Below are positions 1 through 9,944 of a stretch of DNA of 64,000 nt, one piece after another. This DNA comes from Microbulbifer sp. MKSA007 (lineage in GTDB: Bacteria > Pseudomonadota > Gammaproteobacteria > Pseudomonadales > Cellvibrionaceae), in assembly GCA_032615215.1 (NCBI GenBank), contig CP128433.1, forward strand, positions 4,200,501 through 4,264,500, written 5' to 3'. Made by a program: the position numbers and the translations under genes. Within the stretch, counting starts at the first letter, position 1; each line of letters starts with the position of its first letter. The notes under the pieces were generated by a model. The model saw nothing but the letters and a program-made list of their open reading frames with translations, did not search any database and was not told the DNA's origin.

Positions 1-1028
1 TGCGTGCATTTCTTTGTATCAGAGATGCTGTATCCGGAAAAGATTACGAGCATCGGCACGAATGGATTGAAAGCCATATGCATAAGTTGGTCGAGGTGTT
101 TGCGCTAGATATTGCTGCCTATGTGGTAATAAGTAATCATCACCATATAGCCCTATACATCGACACAGAATCTGCTGATAAGTGGTCGCAGAGATAATTA
201 CTCGCTGACAAAAGCTCTTCAAAGCCTCTAACTTGGCCCAGCGCTATCTTCGAGGCGATACCCTCGATCACGCTGAAGTAAACAGACTAAAAGAATTCTT
301 CTCCCAATAGCGGGAACGCTTCACGGATATCAACTGGTTTATGCGCTGTTTAAACAAATCTATCGCCTGTCAGGCCAACGCTGAAGATAATTGTACAGGC
401 GACTTTTGGTAGTAAGTCTCAGGCATTGCTGGATTAAAGAGCCCTCACCGCCTGTATGGCCTATGTAGACCTCAATCCGGTCCGTGCCAACATCGCCAAG
501 ACACCTGAAGAATCTAATTACACTTCGATTCAACAGCGTATTCGTGTCGCAGTCTTAGGCAAGCAGCCCAAAAAGCTACCTCCATTTATCGGCGATGAGC
601 GTTTGAATACACCAAAAGGACTACCGTTTCACCTGGACCACTATTTGGAGCTAGTAGACCCGAGTGGCCGAGATTTAGACACCAGAAAACGAGGTTATAT
701 TGCTGAAAAAACGCCTCCCGTCCTGGAGCGGCTTGACATTTCACCCAAGCACTGGCTCTATCTCAACCGGAATTTTGAAAGTTACTTTAAAGGATTGGTA
801 GGGTTTGTAGAGGCGGTACAACAAACTTGTGCGCAATTCAATAAACGCTGGGTACACGGCTCCTCTCAGCTACGCCCTGCTAACCTGCTCCTGCCTCAAG
901 TACTCGATAGCGCGATTATCGCCCTTGTACCCAAAAGCAGCGCCCCCCAAAATCTAACTAGCCATTCCCAGCATTTAATCTCCTTTACCTGTAAACCATT
1001 GAGAAAGTGCCGCCAGAAAGGAGGTTAG
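1..1028 (+). pseudogene. Degenerate REP-associated (Y1/HUH) tyrosine transposase remnant
   Basis: Pieces of an IS200-like, REP-associated transposase appear in order but with several in-frame stops. The first piece, in the frame starting at base 3, includes the HUH-type stretch VVISNHHHIALYID and stops at 195-197. A middle piece near 260-410 reads INWFMRCLNKSIACQAN and is also stopped. The last piece, 456-1028, begins MAYVDLNPVRANIAK, the typical conserved block of this family, and runs to a stop. The N-terminus lies outside the window. Unlike the single-base shifts elsewhere, the multiple lesions mark a truly decayed gene. No REP palindromes were recognised next to it. Confidence 0.8.
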
Positions 1029-1112
1029 CTCTATTGCTGGCGCCTCCCTCTAGTCTTTGGCTGTCCTAGATCTTGGCACACGGTAGTGTCCAGAATAATT
1101 CATTCCTGCCAT

Positions 1113-1360
1113 TCATCTTTTTCGCCCAGGCACGACTGACGGGATAATCCTTCTGCCTTTATACAACTCTTTATTTTGCTGAAATTCCTGCGCTAATTTA
1201 GCAGTTTCTTCCTGGCTAACTGAGACTCTAGTAATTTCTCCTTCCGTTAGTTTCACACAAATATCAACTTCAAATGGCCCTCCAGAAAAAAAGTTAGGTA
1301 CCAATCAGCGTCATCCTGAACCAATAAGTATGAATAAGGCTCTTTAAAAACTATTTTCAT
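1113..1360 (-). pseudogene. Candidate immunity protein for the Rhs toxin, frameshifted in an A/T run
   Basis: A start codon at 1360 lies inside the last codons of the Rhs gene, so the two genes overlap by 17 bases, which suggests translational coupling. The first frame reads MKIVFKEPYSYLLVQDDADW and then loses its frame at the seven-base A run at 1286-1292. Adding one base continues into FFSGGPFEVDICVKL and on to the stop, giving about 82 residues. The 248-base span is one short of a multiple of three. A small acidic-to-neutral protein directly behind a polymorphic toxin is usually its immunity protein. That role is inferred from position; I do not recognise the family. As written the gene is broken, possibly by a sequencing error. 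Confidence 0.6.
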
Positions 1361-4300
1361 CTTTTTTCTTCGCGCTATCAGTTGCATCAGAGATACTCAT
1401 TTCTTTATAAGATCCTATTGGTATCGCATCTGTTACGGCCTCATCATGCCCAGTCGGCAATTTTCCTCCTGGCAACCAAAGTTCATTGGCTCCACCCTCT
1501 CGACCTGTAGGTATTCTAAGATTATGGTTTGCAGGATTACTTATCTCAATAACTACCATTTCTTGACCTTGCCAAGCACCTGCAGGAATCCCCAACTCTT
1601 TTTCTACTAACGCCATATCTCCATTAGTTCTAATTAATAGATCATCTACTTGCGCTTTGGTCATAACAAACTGGCCATCTGCACGCCCAACTGGATCTCT
1701 CCCAAATTCATCTAACGCCCACTTAGGCGCAAAGTAAGCTGCACCGCCTGCAAACTTGCCTTCATGGGCATCAATATAGGACTGCGGCAAGTAAGTTGAT
1801 GGATCTGGTCGTACGCCATTATCCATTGCTTGAACAGCTTTCATCTTTTGGTAAGAAGCAGCCGCTTCCGAGCTATTCGCAAAATGCCCTTTGGTATTTT
1901 TCTGAAATTCATTCCAAGAATTTACAGGCGGACAATCTTTACTCGTTAATCCATAAGGATCAACCCAAGTTACAGGGTTGGGTACATATTGGTAATTATT
2001 AACCCCACCCAACAACCCAATCGGGTCCTGCTGAGTAAACTCCCCTACTTGCGGATCATAGTACCTAAACCGGTTGTAATGCAGCCCAGTCTCTTCATCA
2101 AAATACTGTCCCTGAAAACGAATCGACTGCTCTATCTGATTCTCATGAGCTAACGCAATACTGCCATAACTCTTATAGGCAACACTCCATACGACTTCAC
2201 CTTCCTGATTGGTAAGGGCATCTGGGGTTCCCAGATGATCCAGATGGTAGTGGTATACCTGCTCATCTTCTTTCAGTGCAACCGGTTTGAAAGTCCCCGG
2301 TTCAAAATAGTAAATCCGAGTATTCAGATCTTGTTGGGTGTGGATATCAGCTTTGTTTTCGCGAAGCAGAACATCCCCATCCCAGAGGAAGCTGGTTTGT
2401 TCACTGTTAGTTACCTTACCAATACGACGGCCCAGCGGGTCGTACTGGTAGTGAATCTCTTGTTGAAGCTGTTCGCTCCCCTCTTCCACCTTGAGCTTTT
2501 CAACCCGCACCAACTGCTGGCGACTGTTGTACTGATAGCGGGTTTGAAGCTTCTGCCCTTTACCGCGCAGCTCGGCGATACGGTTGCCGTGGATATCGTA
2601 GCGATAGTGAGTATCGCCACGGAAGGCTAAACGGTTACCTTTGACCTGGGTGGCGCTGGCCTGTTGCTTGGCTTCATCCTTTGAATTAGCGGCGGCCAGA
2701 ATATTGTGTGCGGGATCGTGCACAAAATGCTCTGGGTTAGGGCCATCAACCTGGGTGAGGCGATCCAGGGCGTCGTAGTGGTAGCTGCGGGTGCCACGTA
2801 GACTGTCCTCGACTTTGGCAATCTGGCCAGCTTTATTGTACTGATAGCTTCGCTCTAGGATTGAGTGAGAGTTTTGAGTTGGGTCGGAGACTGGGCCACT
2901 AGCTTTGTTTAGACATAGCCTTTGCAGCCGCCCTTGAGGGTCATAATCTCGCTGGCTCTCCAGCCCATTGCCGTGCTGGCGCTGACTCTCCCTGCCCTGC
3001 TCATCGTGATTAATACTAGTAATCAGCTGATCGGTGTTACTGCCTACCGGGCGACGGTGCAGGCTCTGGAATTGGCCGGCGGGATTGAAGGCGAAGTTGA
3101 GCACTTCACCATCAGGCAAGGTGGTGGCAATGCGGTTGCCTGCGGCATCGTAGTTATGGGTGAGTTTATCTTTGCCCTGCCAATCCGCAGTTACACGGCC
3201 ATTAGCATCGTATTCCCAGCGCAGTTTACGGTGGGTGTTTTCCGCTTCAATTAACTGCCCACTGCGGTTGTAGCGGAAGTTAGTAATGCCGTCTGGAGTG
3301 ACTTCTTCTAACAGGCGGCCGAAGGGGTCGCGCTCAAAGATGGTATCCACACCTTTGCCGGTATCAGCATCAGTGACTGCCCTGGAACTGATCAGATGCC
3401 CGGCACGGTTATAGGCGTAGCGAGTCACGCGTCCATCGAAGCCCACTTCTTCAATCAGGCGTTCGTTCAGGTCGTATTTGAGCTGGTACCGCTCACCATT
3501 CTCGTTGGTGAGGCCCACAAGGTTGCGCTCGCCGTCGTAGTGGTACTCCAGGCGGCTGCCGTCCGGGTTAGTGCGCATCTTAACCTGGCTGAGGCCGTCG
3601 TAAGCGTAGCAGGTGCTGCGGCCTTCGGAGTCCATAACTTCCGCAAGCAGCCCCTGGGGGTTGTAACTGTACTGAGTCCTGGCTCCATCCGGGGTAATAA
3701 CTGCATGGATTCGATCCTGGGCGTCGTATTCATAGCGAGTAATTTGGCCTGGGGCATGCTGCACTTCTTCCAGACGGCGGGCACCATCGTAGCGGTAGTG
3801 CTGAGTGCGGCCCATGGGGTCTTTGACCGCTGCCAACTTGCCTTCGGGGTTCCATAGATAGCGGGTGGCGTTGCCCAAGGGATCGGTAACACTGCCGATC
3901 AATCCTACCGGGTTATAGCTATATCGGGTGCTACTGCCAAGAGGGTCTTTGGTCGTGACGATCTGGCCTTTCTTGTTGTATTCACGTTGCCAGGTGTTAC
4001 CACTGGGGTCAGTAACTTTGGCTGGCAGGCCTTCACTATTGTATTCGATGCGGTGGCTATTGCCGGCGGCATCGGTCTTTTGTATCAGGCGACCCTGGTC
4101 ATCATATTTATAGAACTCCTCACGCCGACTGCCATCATCGCTGGGCAATTGTACTTTGGTAACTTGGCCCAGCTCGTTGTAGCTGTAGAGGGTCTCTGCA
4201 CCTTCAGGGTCGCGGTGGTAAATCGGTAGGGCGCGATCATTAAAGCGGTAGCGTTCCTGTCCGCCACGGGTATCCGTAACGGTAACGCCGTGGCCATCCT

Positions 4301-6401
4301 CATCCCAGGCAAATTTGTAGTTGTAGGTAGCCTGCCCGTCGATAGCATCACCCCATTGGCGTACACAGCGGGCAGAAGGGCCCTCTCTATCCCATTCAAA
4401 GTAGAAGCGGTAACCGGTTTTTAAAGTACGCTTCGAAATAATATGCTGATGATATTCATATTGCTCACTGTAGCCATCCGCATCGGTGGCTTTTATCAGA
4501 TCGCCTTCATCACTGTATTCGTACTTAGCCAGTATTTTAATGCGACCATCGCGAGTTTCTTTTTTCAGTTCGCCAATGCGCAGACTATTCGACTGCCCTT
4601 CGGGCGGGCTGATATGCAGAGCTTCACCAAGGCTGCTCTCGATACAAATCAGACGCTCATCGATATAGTGGAAGAGGTAATAGTTACCATAACCATCGCG
4701 AATCTCGGACAACTTTAAGGCACCATTATTACCCATAGCCTTAAAGTGTTTCTGAATACCATTTAAAGCACCGTAAGGAGTTACAACCCAGTGCTCATCA
4801 TTGATGCGAGTCAGCGATAACTTTTCCACCACATTGTGGCTTCGACCACTATTACCTGGTGCCGGCAAACTAATTACCCGGCCTTCTGCATCGTAAAACT
4901 GTACCGCTTTGCCTGGACGCCAGACCAAGTGTTCATTTAATGTATGAGTCCAGCCATGGCCCAAGCCAAAGTCTTTACTGTTACTACTGCGATACGTGCG
5001 GGTTAAGGTCAACGGCAATGGGCCATCCAGTACCGCATCTACCAAGGAGAGGTTCTCTTCCCCGGTTTTTAAGTTGACTGGCTCACCGCCGAAACAGGTA
5101 TTCGCTTCACATTGTGCCTCATCACCTTCCGGGGTCTGCCCTGTTGCTTCAGTAGTATTATCGGGTTCGTCAGTATTGTTCGCTTGGTTATTCTCTGCTC
5201 CATTTGAATCACTATTGGAGTTACTGTTGCTTTGGCTGGAGTTTGAAGCTGAACTATTGCCCGAGTTGCTTGTGCTAGAGCTGCTTGAAGATGTACCACT
5301 AGAACTGGTGGGTGCCGCCGCTTCTGAGGAACTCAAATCGGAGAAGTTAGCGCCTTCCCCTCCTTTAGCGTTGCCACCCTTTTTCTTGGAAACTAGCTGT
5401 TGCTGCTTCTTCAGTTTGGCCAAGTCCAACATCAGCTCGCCGACATTTTTAAAGGACTTCAGCAGGCGCGCATTTTTGGCCATAGCTACAGCGGCGCCGA
5501 CGCCTCCAGTAATCGCCGCTAGGACGATAGTGAGGATAATTTCAAAGGCACCACCGCCGGCTATTTCAGTAATTTCCAGACTGTGTTGTGCTTTTACATA
5601 ATCCTCGGCAAAACGGAAGATAACCCCGCGCAGGGCCGGATCATCGTAAATAATTTGAGCAACGTCGAATGCCAAATCCAATTGCTGCCGAGTAACCTTT
5701 GAAGGGTCAAAACCGAGTACATCCACCACTTCTTTTTGCAGATCCGAAACGTACTCCTGGCCAGATTCTGCGAAGCTCTTGTCATTCCAGAAGTAATTTG
5801 CTGTGGCAACACCCAACCTATGCGACTGACGGAGAGGATTCAGCATTTGCGCCACTTCAAGCACATCTTTTGTCCATACCGCCAAGCCCCAGGCGGCATT
5901 GCCAAAACCGGTCGCGCCACTTTCAATATAGGCACCTACTTTTTCCAGCGTTGAGCGCTTCTCATGCTGCTGCTGGATTTGGGCCGCCTCTGCTCTCTCC
6001 TGGGCAATAATTTGCTGTAGGCCGATACGAATCTTGGCAATCAACTCAGCCTGTTTCTCAGCAATTACGGTAGCTGCCGTTGGCGCTTCTTCAATAATCA
6101 GTCGATTCTGGATTAAAGCGCGATAAATCTCTCGTTCAGAAAAGGACAAGTGGCCGGGCGGCTCAGATAGGGGCCCCAGGAAGATTGTGCCCGAAGTACC
6201 CGCTTGAATACTGGTACTGAGCAAATTGCAGGAGCTACCTCCCAGGCTGAAAAAGTGTTGGTAAATTTTCTCAATAACCGCATCGTCGAACATCGAAAGC
6301 AAGTGGCCGACATCGACCTGCATAGGAATTCCCAGCGGGTACGTCCACCCTACTCTCACTTCGTACTGGATGCCTTGCTTATTTTCAACACGTAGCTGCA
6401 T
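1344..6401 (-). CDS. Rhs/YD-repeat polymorphic toxin
   Basis: This 1685-residue protein has the layout of an Rhs toxin. Residues 1-350 form an N-terminal region without a signal peptide or PAAR motif, with a hydrophobic Gly/Ala-rich stretch near 280-300. A Ser/Asn-rich linker covers about 350-425. A DUF6531-like segment starts near 436 (CFGGEPVNLKTGEENLS), and YD repeats fill roughly 500-1390. The Rhs core (DHLGTPDALTNQEG through WVDPYGL) ends near 1484. The last 200 residues differ from the core and would be the toxin, containing PTGREGGANELWLPGG; no catalytic family could be assigned. Shells of this kind encapsulate a cleaved toxin delivered to competitor cells, often by a type VI system, but no secretion gene is present here. 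The stop overlaps the candidate immunity gene. Confidence 0.93.
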   Translation of the reverse strand: MQLRVENKQGIQYEVRVGWTYPLGIPMQVDVGHLLSMFDDAVIEKIYQHFFSLGGSSCNLLSTSIQAGTSGTIFLGPLSEPPGHLSFSEREIYRALIQNRLIIEEAPTAATVIAEKQAELIAKIRIGLQQIIAQERAEAAQIQQQHEKRSTLEKVGAYIESGATGFGNAAWGLAVWTKDVLEVAQMLNPLRQSHRLGVATANYFWNDKSFAESGQEYVSDLQKEVVDVLGFDPSKVTRQQLDLAFDVAQIIYDDPALRGVIFRFAEDYVKAQHSLEITEIAGGGAFEIILTIVLAAITGGVGAAVAMAKNARLLKSFKNVGELMLDLAKLKKQQQLVSKKKGGNAKGGEGANFSDLSSSEAAAPTSSSGTSSSSSSTSNSGNSSASNSSQSNSNSNSDSNGAENNQANNTDEPDNTTEATGQTPEGDEAQCEANTCFGGEPVNLKTGEENLSLVDAVLDGPLPLTLTRTYRSSNSKDFGLGHGWTHTLNEHLVWRPGKAVQFYDAEGRVISLPAPGNSGRSHNVVEKLSLTRINDEHWVVTPYGALNGIQKHFKAMGNNGALKLSEIRDGYGNYYLFHYIDERLICIESSLGEALHISPPEGQSNSLRIGELKKETRDGRIKILAKYEYSDEGDLIKATDADGYSEQYEYHQHIISKRTLKTGYRFYFEWDREGPSARCVRQWGDAIDGQATYNYKFAWDEDGHGVTVTDTRGGQERYRFNDRALPIYHRDPEGAETLYSYNELGQVTKVQLPSDDGSRREEFYKYDDQGRLIQKTDAAGNSHRIEYNSEGLPAKVTDPSGNTWQREYNKKGQIVTTKDPLGSSTRYSYNPVGLIGSVTDPLGNATRYLWNPEGKLAAVKDPMGRTQHYRYDGARRLEEVQHAPGQITRYEYDAQDRIHAVITPDGARTQYSYNPQGLLAEVMDSEGRSTCYAYDGLSQVKMRTNPDGSRLEYHYDGERNLVGLTNENGERYQLKYDLNERLIEEVGFDGRVTRYAYNRAGHLISSRAVTDADTGKGVDTIFERDPFGRLLEEVTPDGITNFRYNRSGQLIEAENTHRKLRWEYDANGRVTADWQGKDKLTHNYDAAGNRIATTLPDGEVLNFAFNPAGQFQSLHRRPVGSNTDQLITSINHDEQGRESQRQHGNGLESQRDYDPQGRLQRLCLNKASGPVSDPTQNSHSILERSYQYNKAGQIAKVEDSLRGTRSYHYDALDRLTQVDGPNPEHFVHDPAHNILAAANSKDEAKQQASATQVKGNRLAFRGDTHYRYDIHGNRIAELRGKGQKLQTRYQYNSRQQLVRVEKLKVEEGSEQLQQEIHYQYDPLGRRIGKVTNSEQTSFLWDGDVLLRENKADIHTQQDLNTRIYYFEPGTFKPVALKEDEQVYHYHLDHLGTPDALTNQEGEVVWSVAYKSYGSIALAHENQIEQSIRFQGQYFDEETGLHYNRFRYYDPQVGEFTQQDPIGLLGGVNNYQYVPNPVTWVDPYGLTSKDCPPVNSWNEFQKNTKGHFANSSEAAASYQKMKAVQAMDNGVRPDPSTYLPQSYIDAHEGKFAGGAAYFAPKWALDEFGRDPVGRADGQFVMTKAQVDDLLIRTNGDMALVEKELGIPAGAWQGQEMVVIEISNPANHNLRIPTGREGGANELWLPGGKLPTGHDEAVTDAIPIGSYKEMSISDATDSAKKKDENSF

Positions 6402-7280
6402 GATAATCCTTTAAACACTTACGCCTATCTGGACCTAGTGGGGACCTAATTCAGTTAACTCTCACCCGCGAACATTAGGGAACCCCCAAAGAACTCCGGT
6501 AAGCTTTCGATTCCGTCTATTTTTCGGACAAAATGCCCTTAAGCTGAAACCAGCGTGACTTCAACTGATAATTTCACCGGGCTTTGTCGGCGTCGATTAA
6601 AATCGAAATTGAAAGACCAGCCAATACCACGCCATTACACAACGAAGCCGCTGAGAAGAACATTCTCTATCCAAAAAAGGGAGCTTAGGGGCTACCGTGC
6701 TAGAAGAATACTAACGATTAGATTCTTATCTTCCTTGTCAATCTAAAGAGGTTAAGAATCCAGGTGGCGCCGAATAAAATATAGGGCTGAGATCTACTTC
6801 GCGAGGTTACCGCAAATTAGGTAAATACGGTAGATAGCAAGTGTTAAGCTGAGTCGCGAAGCTTTCGGGAACAGTGATCAAAACTTCAGTAATGAAGAAT
6901 TAGACTAAAACTATCATCGATTAATTTTTAATAATCAAATAAATATAGTACCTGCGTATTAGAAAAATATCCCGCAATACAATTTCTATGAACAATTATT
7001 GTCCAGTTGATTACAGTAATTGGATAATTTCTCAACAGCGATTATCAATATTCCGTTATTGATAAAAGTATCTAATTAGATAGCGTTTGGCGGACCGCGA
7101 AATTGAATTTTTAGATTTGTGACATTCATCACAAAATAATTCAATTACAGACTGAGGGAAAGGGGAAAATCAGCAAACATGAATGGCTGGAAAATAGCGT
7201 TAACTGCAAATAAAGCGCTTATGGGTTGAAGTAGGCCCAGTAACCTCATGATCAGGTGCCTGAGCCTTTTTTCAGAGAGC
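6402..7280. other. Gene-free stretch between the Rhs gene and pyk
   Basis: These 879 bases are AT-rich, especially around 6890-7150, and hold no convincing gene on either strand. The promoter of the Rhs gene should lie near 6402-6600. The 3' end of pyk faces this region, but I found no clear intrinsic terminator: the short palindrome at 7254-7263 is followed by a T run on the plus strand only, which is the wrong direction for pyk. Confidence 0.6.
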
Positions 7281-8717
7281 CTATTCGATCTCTTTGATCC
7301 GCATGGAGTTGGTATGCCCACCCATATTGAGGCGTTCCCCCTGGGTAATCAGTACCCGCTGCCCTTTCTGCAAATCGATTCTAGAGCTTAATACCTCGAT
7401 AACCGCCTCGGTCAAATGTCCAAGGGGAACTGAAGCCGGATCAAAGCTCACTGTCTCTACTCCCCGTAACAGCATCAGCTGGCGAGCGATCTTAGGGTGC
7501 CGGGTTAGTGCATAGATCGGCAAGCGAGTATTTGCACGGGACATCATTCTCGGTGTGCGGCCAGACTCGGTCAATGCGGCTACAGCACAGAGGTTCTCTA
7601 CTCGCGTTGCAACATCAATCGCCGCCTGGGCAATCACAGTATCGATTAAAGCTGAAGAACCGTGGTCCTCTGCAGTATAGGGAACACTGCCCAAATACTG
7701 TTCAGCGCCGATAATCACTTCACTCATAGATTCCACGGCGGCAACCGGGTAATCACCCGCTGCTGTTTCCGCCGACAACATAACTGCATCAGTACCGTCC
7801 AGCACCGCATTGGCAACATCCATCACCTCGGCACGGGTGGGAGTCGGGCTGGTAATCATCGACTCCATCATTTGCGTTGCAGTGATTACGGCGCGATTGA
7901 GAGCATTTGCGCGGTTGATCAGTTTTTTCTGCACCCCGACCAGAGCGGGATCACCGATCTCTACCCCTAGGTCACCTCGAGCTACCATAATCGCATCGGA
8001 AGCCAGGATTAGGCTGTCCATTTGCTCATCATCGGCAACAGCTTCGGCCCTTTCAACTTTGGCGACGATCGCTGCTTGGCTACCAGCCTCTGCCATGGCT
8101 TTGCGAGCAGTATCCAGGTCTTCCGCACAACGCGGGAAACTGACTGCGAGGAAATCCACTTCGAGATCTGCTGCCAGCTTGATATCCCGGTAGTCTTTTT
8201 CTGTCAGTGCCGGTGCAGACAGGCCCCCGCCCAACAAGTTGATGCCCTTGTTATTCGACAGCTTACCGCCTTGTAATACCCGGCAATAGAGCTTGCTTGG
8301 GGTAGTGCCGGTTACTTCAAGGCGAATCTTGCCATCATCCAACAGCAGGATATTGCCGGACTGGCAGTCGCTGATCAGGCTTGGATAATCCACTCCAACG
8401 CGGTGCTCATCTCCCCCTTCAACCGGGCAATCCAGGTCGAGGGTAAATTCGTCATTGTTTTCCAGTTGTACACTGCCCTTGGCAAAACGGGCAATACGAA
8501 TTTTGGGACCCTGCAAGTCCCCCAAAACCGCAACAATTTTTCCCTGCGCTTCGGCGGCGTTGCGCACCTCTGTAACGCGGCGTCGGTGATCCTCCGCCGA
8601 TCCGTGAGAAAAGTTCAGACGTACAACGTTCACCCCTGCGCGAATCATTTCATCGATTACGCGAGGCTTGTCCGTACCCGGGCCTAAGGTTGCTACGATT
8701 TTTGTATGGCGAATCAT
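7281..8717 (-). CDS. pyk: Pyruvate kinase
   Basis: Pyruvate kinase converts phosphoenolpyruvate and ADP to pyruvate and ATP, the last step shared by glycolysis and the lower Entner-Doudoroff route. The protein has 478 residues, the usual length of gammaproteobacterial PykA. It begins with the family's MIRHTKIVATLGPG and contains the substrate loop NFSHG, the active-site stretch VAKVERAEA, the metal-binding MVARGDLGVEIG and ITATQMMESM. It is the last gene of the edd-zwf-pgl-eda-gap-pyk array. The 117-base gap to gap contains a HexR-like palindrome, so it may have its own regulated promoter. Confidence 0.97.
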   Translation of the reverse strand: MIRHTKIVATLGPGTDKPRVIDEMIRAGVNVVRLNFSHGSAEDHRRRVTEVRNAAEAQGKIVAVLGDLQGPKIRIARFAKGSVQLENNDEFTLDLDCPVEGGDEHRVGVDYPSLISDCQSGNILLLDDGKIRLEVTGTTPSKLYCRVLQGGKLSNNKGINLLGGGLSAPALTEKDYRDIKLAADLEVDFLAVSFPRCAEDLDTARKAMAEAGSQAAIVAKVERAEAVADDEQMDSLILASDAIMVARGDLGVEIGDPALVGVQKKLINRANALNRAVITATQMMESMITSPTPTRAEVMDVANAVLDGTDAVMLSAETAAGDYPVAAVESMSEVIIGAEQYLGSVPYTAEDHGSSALIDTVIAQAAIDVATRVENLCAVAALTESGRTPRMMSRANTRLPIYALTRHPKIARQLMLLRGVETVSFDPASVPLGHLTEAVIEVLSSRIDLQKGQRVLITQGERLNMGGHTNSMRIKEIE

Positions 8718-8798
8718 AAGATCCCGTCATCTAATAATTTGAGAAGGAGGTTCAGAGGGCTAACAAACAGGAATTCTATGTCCATTTAATGGCCCTCA

Positions 8799-8811
8799 GT
8801 AATTGAATTAC
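8799..8811. promoter_or_regulatory. HexR-like palindrome upstream of pyk
   Basis: GTAATTGAATTAC is a perfect inverted repeat with six-base arms around one G. It resembles the gammaproteobacterial HexR operator core (TGTAAT-n3-ATTACA type). It lies 82 bases before the pyk start in the gap-pyk spacer. Known HexR regulons include pyk, gap and edd. HexR itself is not encoded in this window, so the assignment is by motif similarity only. Confidence 0.45.
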
Positions 8812-8834
8812 CAAAATATGCCAAATGAAGGGGA

Positions 8835-9869
8835 TCAGGCGGATTCAGCAACAGGCTGGTTCAACTGAAGCGTTTCAGCCATCGCCAGACTGGTATCCAA
8901 CATGCGGTGGGAGAAGCCCCACTCATTATCGTACCAGGCCATGACCTTCACCAAGTTACCATTCACACGGGTATGGTTGGCATCAAAGTGACTGGAGGCA
9001 CTGGTGTGATTGAAGTCCACAGATACCAAAGGCTGATCGCAGTAGGTCAGTACACCGCCACTGGCCTTAGCAGCTTCCTGCATGATGCGGTTAACTTCTT
9101 CGGCGGTGGTGTCACGGCCGGCAATAAACTGGCAGTCCACCAGAGACACATTGCTTACCGGCACACGGACGGCCATACCATCGAGGCGACCTTTTAACTC
9201 AGGCAATACCAAACCTACCGCTGCAGCCGCACCTGTTTTGGTAGGGATCATATTATCCGCCGCCGCACGGGCACGATAAATATCTGCGTGCACCGCATCT
9301 TGGGTATTCTGGTCATTGGTATAAGCGTGCACGGTGGTCATAAAGCCGCGCTCAATACCCAATTCACGATGCAGTGCTTGAGCTACAGGTGCCAGACAGT
9401 TGGTGGTGCAGGATGCATTGGACACCACACGGTGATCCGCAGTGAGATTGCTGTCGTTTACACCGTAAACAACTGTGAGATCCGCATCTTTTGAGGGTGC
9501 AGAAATCAGCACTGCAGCGGCACCGGCTTCAATATGGGCAGAAGCGGAAGCGCGATCGGTAAAGCGGCCAGTACACTCCAGGACTAAATCCACACCCAAT
9601 TGCTTCCAAGGCAATTTGGAAGGATCGCGCTCCTGGCAAACCTGAACTCGATCACCACCAATAACCAGAGCATCACCATCGACTTTGACGTCTGTACCAA
9701 AGCGACCGTGAATAGTATCGAAGCGAGTCAGGTGAGCATTAGAAGCTACCGGAGCGAGATCATTAATCGCGACCAATTGAACACGATCGCTGTAGCCTGA
9801 TTCGTAGATAGCTCGGGTGACATTTCTACCGATACGACCGTAACCATTAATGGCAATTTTAATTTTCAT
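8835..9869 (-). CDS. gap: Glyceraldehyde-3-phosphate dehydrogenase, type I
   Basis: GAPDH oxidises glyceraldehyde 3-phosphate to 1,3-bisphosphoglycerate with reduction of NAD(P). The 344-residue protein shows the nucleotide-binding NGYGRIGRN at residues 8-16, the catalytic loop SNASCTTNC with Cys154, and the late motif WYDNEWGFSHRM. It is slightly longer than the usual 330-335 because of a short C-terminal tail. It lies 75 bases downstream of eda, whose aldolase releases the glyceraldehyde 3-phosphate it consumes. Its place inside the Entner-Doudoroff array suggests a dedicated isozyme for that flux; this is inferred from context. Confidence 0.97.
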   Translation of the reverse strand: MKIKIAINGYGRIGRNVTRAIYESGYSDRVQLVAINDLAPVASNAHLTRFDTIHGRFGTDVKVDGDALVIGGDRVQVCQERDPSKLPWKQLGVDLVLECTGRFTDRASASAHIEAGAAAVLISAPSKDADLTVVYGVNDSNLTADHRVVSNASCTTNCLAPVAQALHRELGIERGFMTTVHAYTNDQNTQDAVHADIYRARAAADNMIPTKTGAAAAVGLVLPELKGRLDGMAVRVPVSNVSLVDCQFIAGRDTTAEEVNRIMQEAAKASGGVLTYCDQPLVSVDFNHTSASSHFDANHTRVNGNLVKVMAWYDNEWGFSHRMLDTSLAMAETLQLNQPVAESA

Positions 9870-9944
9870 CTCGCTTTACCCTCTTTATATGCTTCTGGTT
9901 TTTCAAGTGGCACCCGCTTGCGAGTGCACCATACCGAGTGTGTG

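Noticed and set aside
2235..5601. Several plus-strand open frames over the Rhs gene
   Set aside because: They are antisense to a continuous 1685-codon gene with clear domains and have no recognisable content.
7234..7275. Possible terminator after pyk
   Set aside because: The T run is on the plus strand, where no gene ends, and the stem is short and imperfect on the transcribed strand.
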